Below the pieces are notes generated by a model. The model saw only the letters and a list, made by a program, of their open reading frames with translations, was not told the origin of the DNA and made no database searches. Of a stretch of DNA of 14,939 nucleotides, positions 11,682 through 14,939 are shown piece after piece. Each line of letters begins with the position of its first letter. Within the stretch, counting starts at the first letter, position 1. The stretch is from an uncultured Oscillospiraceae bacterium. Lineage in GTDB: Bacteria > Bacillota_A > Clostridia > Oscillospirales > Acutalibacteraceae. Location of the stretch: NCBI GenBank assembly GCA_910589395.1, contig CAJUTL010000050.1:1-14939 (forward strand). The letters run 5' to 3'. The position numbers and the translations under genes are program-made.

Positions 11682-13814
11682 ATGATTCTGGCGGAATTTA
11701 TCTGGTATTTGAGTTTCCTGCTGATTTCCTGCCTTTTCTTTTTTTCCTTCCAGCTTTGCGGGGTGCTGACAGCCTGGCGTCTGCTGCCGGGGGAAAGCGG
11801 CGGCGCGCGGCTGCTGCTGGGCAGCATGCTGGGCAGCGTACTGCTGCAATGGTGCCCGGTTCCTTTCTCCTTCTTTCTGGGATTTACGGCGGCGTCCAGC
11901 TTTTGCGGGCTGGGGGCGGCGGTGCTGCTCTGTGTTCTTTGCCTTGCGGTCGTAAAAAAGGGAGAGCGTGTGCCGCTGGGTTTTTCCGCTTTTGCCCGCA
12001 GGAAATTTCTGTGGGTGATCCTGCTGGTTCTGCTGCTGTTTTGGGCGTTGGTATGGCGCTCCTTCCGCTGGGAAAACGGCCGGATATGCTCCAGCCAGGC
12101 CACCTATGGCGATATGAGCATGCACCTGAGCTTTCTCACCAGCATTGCCCGGCAGGGGACTTTCCCGCCTGAATACTCGCTGCTGCCGGGCTTCCGGCTT
12201 TCCTATCCCTTTTTGAGCGACAGTATTTCCTCTTCTCTCTATCTGTTTTATCATATGGCGAAGGGGTTGACCGGCTTTTGGGTCGAGGCCCTGAAATGGT
12301 CATATTTCCTGCCGATGGCTTTTGCCGGGGCCCAGGTGCTTTTCGGCGGCTATCTCTTTGTTTCCCGGCTGCTGTCCGACCAAAGGAAGGCGGCCTTTGC
12401 CTGGACGCTGTTCTTTTTCAACGGCGGCTTCGGGTTCCTCTATTTTCTGGGGAGCGGGAAAGACTTTTGCCGGATCTTTACGGGTTTTTACCAGACTCCC
12501 ACCAATTACGTGGAGGGAAATATCCGCTGGGTCAATGTGATCGTGGATATGCTGCTGCCCCAGCGGGCGACTCTGTTTGGCTGGGCGGTACTGTTTCCCA
12601 CCCTGTATCTGCTGTACCGCGCGGTCTATGAGGGAGAAAAACGCTATTTCCTGTATGCCGGGGTGCTGGCGGGGCTGCTGCCCATGATCCACACCCATTC
12701 CTTTGTGGCGATGGCTCTGATCTGCGGGGTGTGGCTGCTGGGCTTTTTACTGCGGGAGCTTTCCTGGGAGAATTGGGGCGCCCGGGCGGGAAAGCTTCTC
12801 ATTTTGCTGGGTCTGCCGGTCATGTGGGGCTTGCAGGAGCTATTGCGCCGTACCGGAAAGCTGGATTCCCCCGGCTTGCTTTGGACGCTTTGCGCTGCCG
12901 CTTGCTTGCTTCTGCTGCTTTTGGGCTGGCTTTTGTGGAAGCGGCTCCGGCAGGGCGCGGGACGCGAACTGCTTTCTACCTGGGGCGTTCTCCTTTTCTC
13001 GGCCTGTGTGCTGGCCTTGCCCCAGCTCTGTTTCTGGACCTTTCGCCAGGCGGGAAGCGACGGCTTTATCCGCGGGCATTTTGGGTGGAGTATCGGGGAG
13101 GACAATTATCTGTGGTTTTACTTGAAAAATATCGGCCTTGGCGGGCTTTTGGCGCTGGGCGGCCTGCTTACGGCCAAAAGCCGGGAATTTTCCAAATACG
13201 CTCCGGCTCTTGTGATCTGGTTTTTTGCGGAATTCGCGGTGTTCCAGCCCAATCCTTATGATAATAACAAGCTGCTTTACACGGCCTACCTTTTGCTGTG
13301 CTGCGGAGCCTCGGAATTTTTCTTCCGGCTGCTGCGGAAAATCAGGCTTACGGGCGTTCGAAGGGCCGCTGCCGGAGCCGCCGTGGCGCTGTGCTCCTTT
13401 TCCGCCGTACTGACCGTGGGAAGGGAATGGAACGCCCGGTATGAGATCTATGGGGACGGCGCTATCGCTCTGTGTGAATTTGTGGAGGAGCATACCGCGC
13501 CGGATTCCCTGATTTTAACAGACACCCGGCACAACAACGAGATCTGTTCCCTGGCTGGGCGCAATATTTTGTGCGGTTCCTCTTCCTATCTGTATTTTCA
13601 CGGCCTGCCCTACGGAAAATGGGAGCATGCGGTAGAGCTGATGTATGAACGGCCGGAGGAGAACGAGGCGTTGTTTCGGGAATACGGCGTACAGTATATT
13701 CTGGTCAGCGATTTTGAGCGCTCCACCTATGAGGTGAACGAGGAATGGATCGCCGGAAGGTTTTCTAAAATTTATGACGATGGGGTGCGTGTGCTGTATG
13801 ACGCGCGGCAGTGA
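11682..13814 (+). CDS. Large multi-span membrane protein, probable GT-C-type glycosyltransferase
   Basis: This protein of 710 residues has roughly 13 hydrophobic segments across residues 1-575, followed by a soluble domain of about 130 residues (from AIALCEFVEEHTAPDS to the end). After the first helices, a long loop carries YGDMSMHLSF (Asp144) and then SYPFLSDS; acidic residues in the first outer loop are the catalytic hallmark of GT-C enzymes that use lipid-linked sugars. A later DNNKLLYTAY (Asp527) resembles a conserved stretch in such proteins. The C-terminal part (SLILTDTRHNN, YGVQYILVSD) resembles the outward soluble domain of PMT- or DUF2298-like proteins. AGGAGGGGAGAAA precedes the ATG. 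Neighbours do not reveal a substrate. Class assignment is moderate; the specific reaction is unknown. Confidence 0.7.
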   Translation: MILAEFIWYLSFLLISCLFFFSFQLCGVLTAWRLLPGESGGARLLLGSMLGSVLLQWCPVPFSFFLGFTAASSFCGLGAAVLLCVLCLAVVKKGERVPLGFSAFARRKFLWVILLVLLLFWALVWRSFRWENGRICSSQATYGDMSMHLSFLTSIARQGTFPPEYSLLPGFRLSYPFLSDSISSSLYLFYHMAKGLTGFWVEALKWSYFLPMAFAGAQVLFGGYLFVSRLLSDQRKAAFAWTLFFFNGGFGFLYFLGSGKDFCRIFTGFYQTPTNYVEGNIRWVNVIVDMLLPQRATLFGWAVLFPTLYLLYRAVYEGEKRYFLYAGVLAGLLPMIHTHSFVAMALICGVWLLGFLLRELSWENWGARAGKLLILLGLPVMWGLQELLRRTGKLDSPGLLWTLCAAACLLLLLLGWLLWKRLRQGAGRELLSTWGVLLFSACVLALPQLCFWTFRQAGSDGFIRGHFGWSIGEDNYLWFYLKNIGLGGLLALGGLLTAKSREFSKYAPALVIWFFAEFAVFQPNPYDNNKLLYTAYLLLCCGASEFFFRLLRKIRLTGVRRAAAGAAVALCSFSAVLTVGREWNARYEIYGDGAIALCEFVEEHTAPDSLILTDTRHNNEICSLAGRNILCGSSSYLYFHGLPYGKWEHAVELMYERPEENEALFREYGVQYILVSDFERSTYEVNEEWIAGRFSKIYDDGVRVLYDARQ

Positions 13815-13863
13815 TCGGCTGTTTTCCGCCTGAAAGTTACGGGAGTTCAAGAAAGGAGCACCA

Positions 13864-14739
13864 ATGAGCAAGCTTTCGGAGTTATCTTATATCAAAGAGG
13901 TTTTGGCCCGGCACGGCTTTCACTTTTCCAAGGCCATGGGGCAGAATTTCCTGATCAATCCCGGCATCTGCCCCAGAATGGCGGCGGAATGCGGGGCGGA
14001 TCAGGCGGCCGGGGTGATCGAGATCGGCCCCGGTATGGGGGTGCTGACCTGGGAGCTTTCTCAGGCGGCGAAAAAGGTGGTCGCGGTAGAGCTGGACCGC
14101 CGCCTGTTTCCGGTACTGGAGGAAACCCTGGCGGACTGCGGTAATGTAGAGCTGGTAGAGGGGGATATCCTGGAGCTGGATCTCCATAAGCTGATCCGGG
14201 AAAAATTCGGGGGTGAAAAGGTGTGCGTTTGCGCGAACCTCCCGTACTATATCACCTCCCCGGTGCTCATGCGGCTGCTGGAAAGCGATCTCCCTTTACA
14301 GAGCGTTACCGTTATGGTGCAGAAGGAGGCGGCAAAACGCATCTGCGCAAGGCCCGGCACCCGGGAGTGCGGGGCGGTCAGCGCCTCGGTGTGGTATCAC
14401 AGCAATCCGGAAATTTTGTTTCCCGTAAGCCGGGGAAGCTTCTATCCGCCGCCCAATGTGGATTCCGCCGTGATTCGGCTGTCCTTGCGGCAGGAGCCGC
14501 CGGTAAAGGTACAGGATAAGAATCAGTTTTTCAAAATAGTGCGGGCCGCCTTTTCCCAGCGGAGAAAAACCGCCGCCAATTCTATTGCCTCGGCGGGTCG
14601 CTTCACCAAAATACAGGTGGAGCAGGCCCTGGAAGCCGCCGGTGCAGCCAAAAACGCCCGAGCGGAGCAGCTTACTCTGGAACAGCTCGCCACCCTCTCC
14701 GATGCGCTCTTGAAGAAGGAAATGAGGAATGAGGAATGA
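13864..14739 (+). CDS. rsmA: 16S rRNA dimethyladenosine transferase RsmA (KsgA)
   Basis: The 291-residue methyltransferase dimethylates two adjacent adenines near the 3' end of 16S rRNA (A1518 and A1519 in E. coli numbering) late in small-subunit assembly. Visible motifs: MGQNFLINP at the N-terminus, the SAM-binding EIGPGMG (Glu53 onward), VELD, and the catalytic NLPYY (125-129). The RNA-binding C-terminal domain follows, with FSQRRKT near residue 238. AAAGGAGC is close before the ATG. The last residues, KEMRNEE, and the TGA stop are encoded by AATGAGG heptamer repeats (14721-14741), so the tail is repeat-derived. It follows the GT-C-like gene by 49 bp and may share its transcript. No terminator was found after it. 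Confidence 0.97.
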   Translation: MSKLSELSYIKEVLARHGFHFSKAMGQNFLINPGICPRMAAECGADQAAGVIEIGPGMGVLTWELSQAAKKVVAVELDRRLFPVLEETLADCGNVELVEGDILELDLHKLIREKFGGEKVCVCANLPYYITSPVLMRLLESDLPLQSVTVMVQKEAAKRICARPGTRECGAVSASVWYHSNPEILFPVSRGSFYPPPNVDSAVIRLSLRQEPPVKVQDKNQFFKIVRAAFSQRRKTAANSIASAGRFTKIQVEQALEAAGAAKNARAEQLTLEQLATLSDALLKKEMRNEE

Positions 14740-14741
14740 GG
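14721..14741. repeat. Three tandem AATGAGG heptamers ending rsmA
   Basis: AATGAGG occurs three times without interruption. Seven is not a multiple of three, so adding or losing one copy would move the reading frame and change the stop of rsmA. Similar AATGAG-rich sequence lies at 6131-6163. Confidence 0.8.
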
Positions 14742-14756
14742 AAGGGCGCAGTGCGA

Positions 14757-14939
14757 TAAATTGGAATTTAGTAGGCTTACGAATAGCACTAACCCCTTGC
14801 CTCCCCTGAATAGGGGAAGAAGGTTGCTTTGCAACCTTCTGGGACCACCGTTAGGTGGTGGAGAGGTTTCAGTTCGCTATGGACCAGTATAAAACCTGCA
14901 TTTTTTACCTTTCTGTCGGAACCCCTCAGTCACGGCTTC
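14757..14939. mobile_element. Left part of another miniature palindromic element (copy C), cut by the window end
   Basis: It begins TAAATTGGAATTTAGTA, identical to the left end of copy B except for one base. Three tandem hairpins follow: TCCCCT-GAAT-AGGGGA (14802-14817), the perfect 10-bp AGAAGGTTGC-TTT-GCAACCTTCT (14818-14840) and ACCACC-GTTA-GGTGGT (14844-14859). The end CTGTCGGAACCCCTCAGTCA matches copy B from about 6479, and the last 20 bases are a near-exact inverted match of 6416-6435. No gene is present from 14740 to the window end. Confidence 0.65.

Overview
The window looks like chromosomal DNA from a gut-type member of the Clostridia, most likely the Oscillospirales/Oscillospiraceae. 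This is inferred from the moderately GC-rich genes with AGGAGG-type ribosome binding sites, the metG-tatD-radical SAM gene order typical of Firmicutes, and intergenic gaps packed with nested palindromic repeats. No tRNA, rRNA, CRISPR array, phage gene or transposase gene was found. Fourteen genes look like ordinary intact genes, one is a very small membrane-peptide ORF, and one acetyltransferase gene is broken by frameshifts.

Layout. 1-420: repeats and a minus-strand terminator. 422-1257 (minus): an XRE-type regulator with two C-terminal membrane helices and a small two-helix membrane protein, separated by a 130-bp palindromic insertion-like element that supplies the regulator's stop codon. 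1455-1634: a promoter and a 35-residue single-helix peptide. 1644-1711: a TTAA-bounded palindrome. 1782-6007 (plus): a heavy-metal-associated (HMA) domain protein, methionyl-tRNA synthetase, TatD nuclease, TatD-associated radical SAM protein and a lipoprotein, closely spaced and probably one or two operons. 6008-6870: 860 bp of non-coding repeats, including a complete 373-bp miniature-transposon-like element. 6871-8643: a GNAT acetyltransferase, an orphan TfoX C-terminal domain protein and a second acetyltransferase with four apparent single-base deletions. 8644-10204: an M18 aminopeptidase with its own promoter and a structured leader. 10223-10262: a bidirectional terminator. 10268-11520 (minus): a dCMP-deaminase-family protein translationally coupled to a DUF1624/HGSNAT-like membrane protein. 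11682-14739 (plus): a 710-residue multi-span protein resembling GT-C glycosyltransferases, and rsmA (ksgA). 14740-14939: another copy of the repeat family, cut by the window edge.

The genes are mainly housekeeping: translation (metG, rsmA), nucleotide metabolism, peptide turnover and nucleic-acid processing. The most unusual content is non-coding. Five ends of one repeat family share a consensus close to GRTAAATTnnArTTTAGC, and the bodies between them are built from interchangeable hairpin modules. A perfect 48-bp inverted repeat belonging to this family brackets 6.2 kb that includes metG. At least two genes (the XRE regulator and rsmA) now end inside repeats. No clear new defence or biosynthetic system is visible. 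The repeat family, the net in-frame broken acetyltransferase, the 35-residue peptide and the unassigned GT-C-like protein are the items most worth follow-up.
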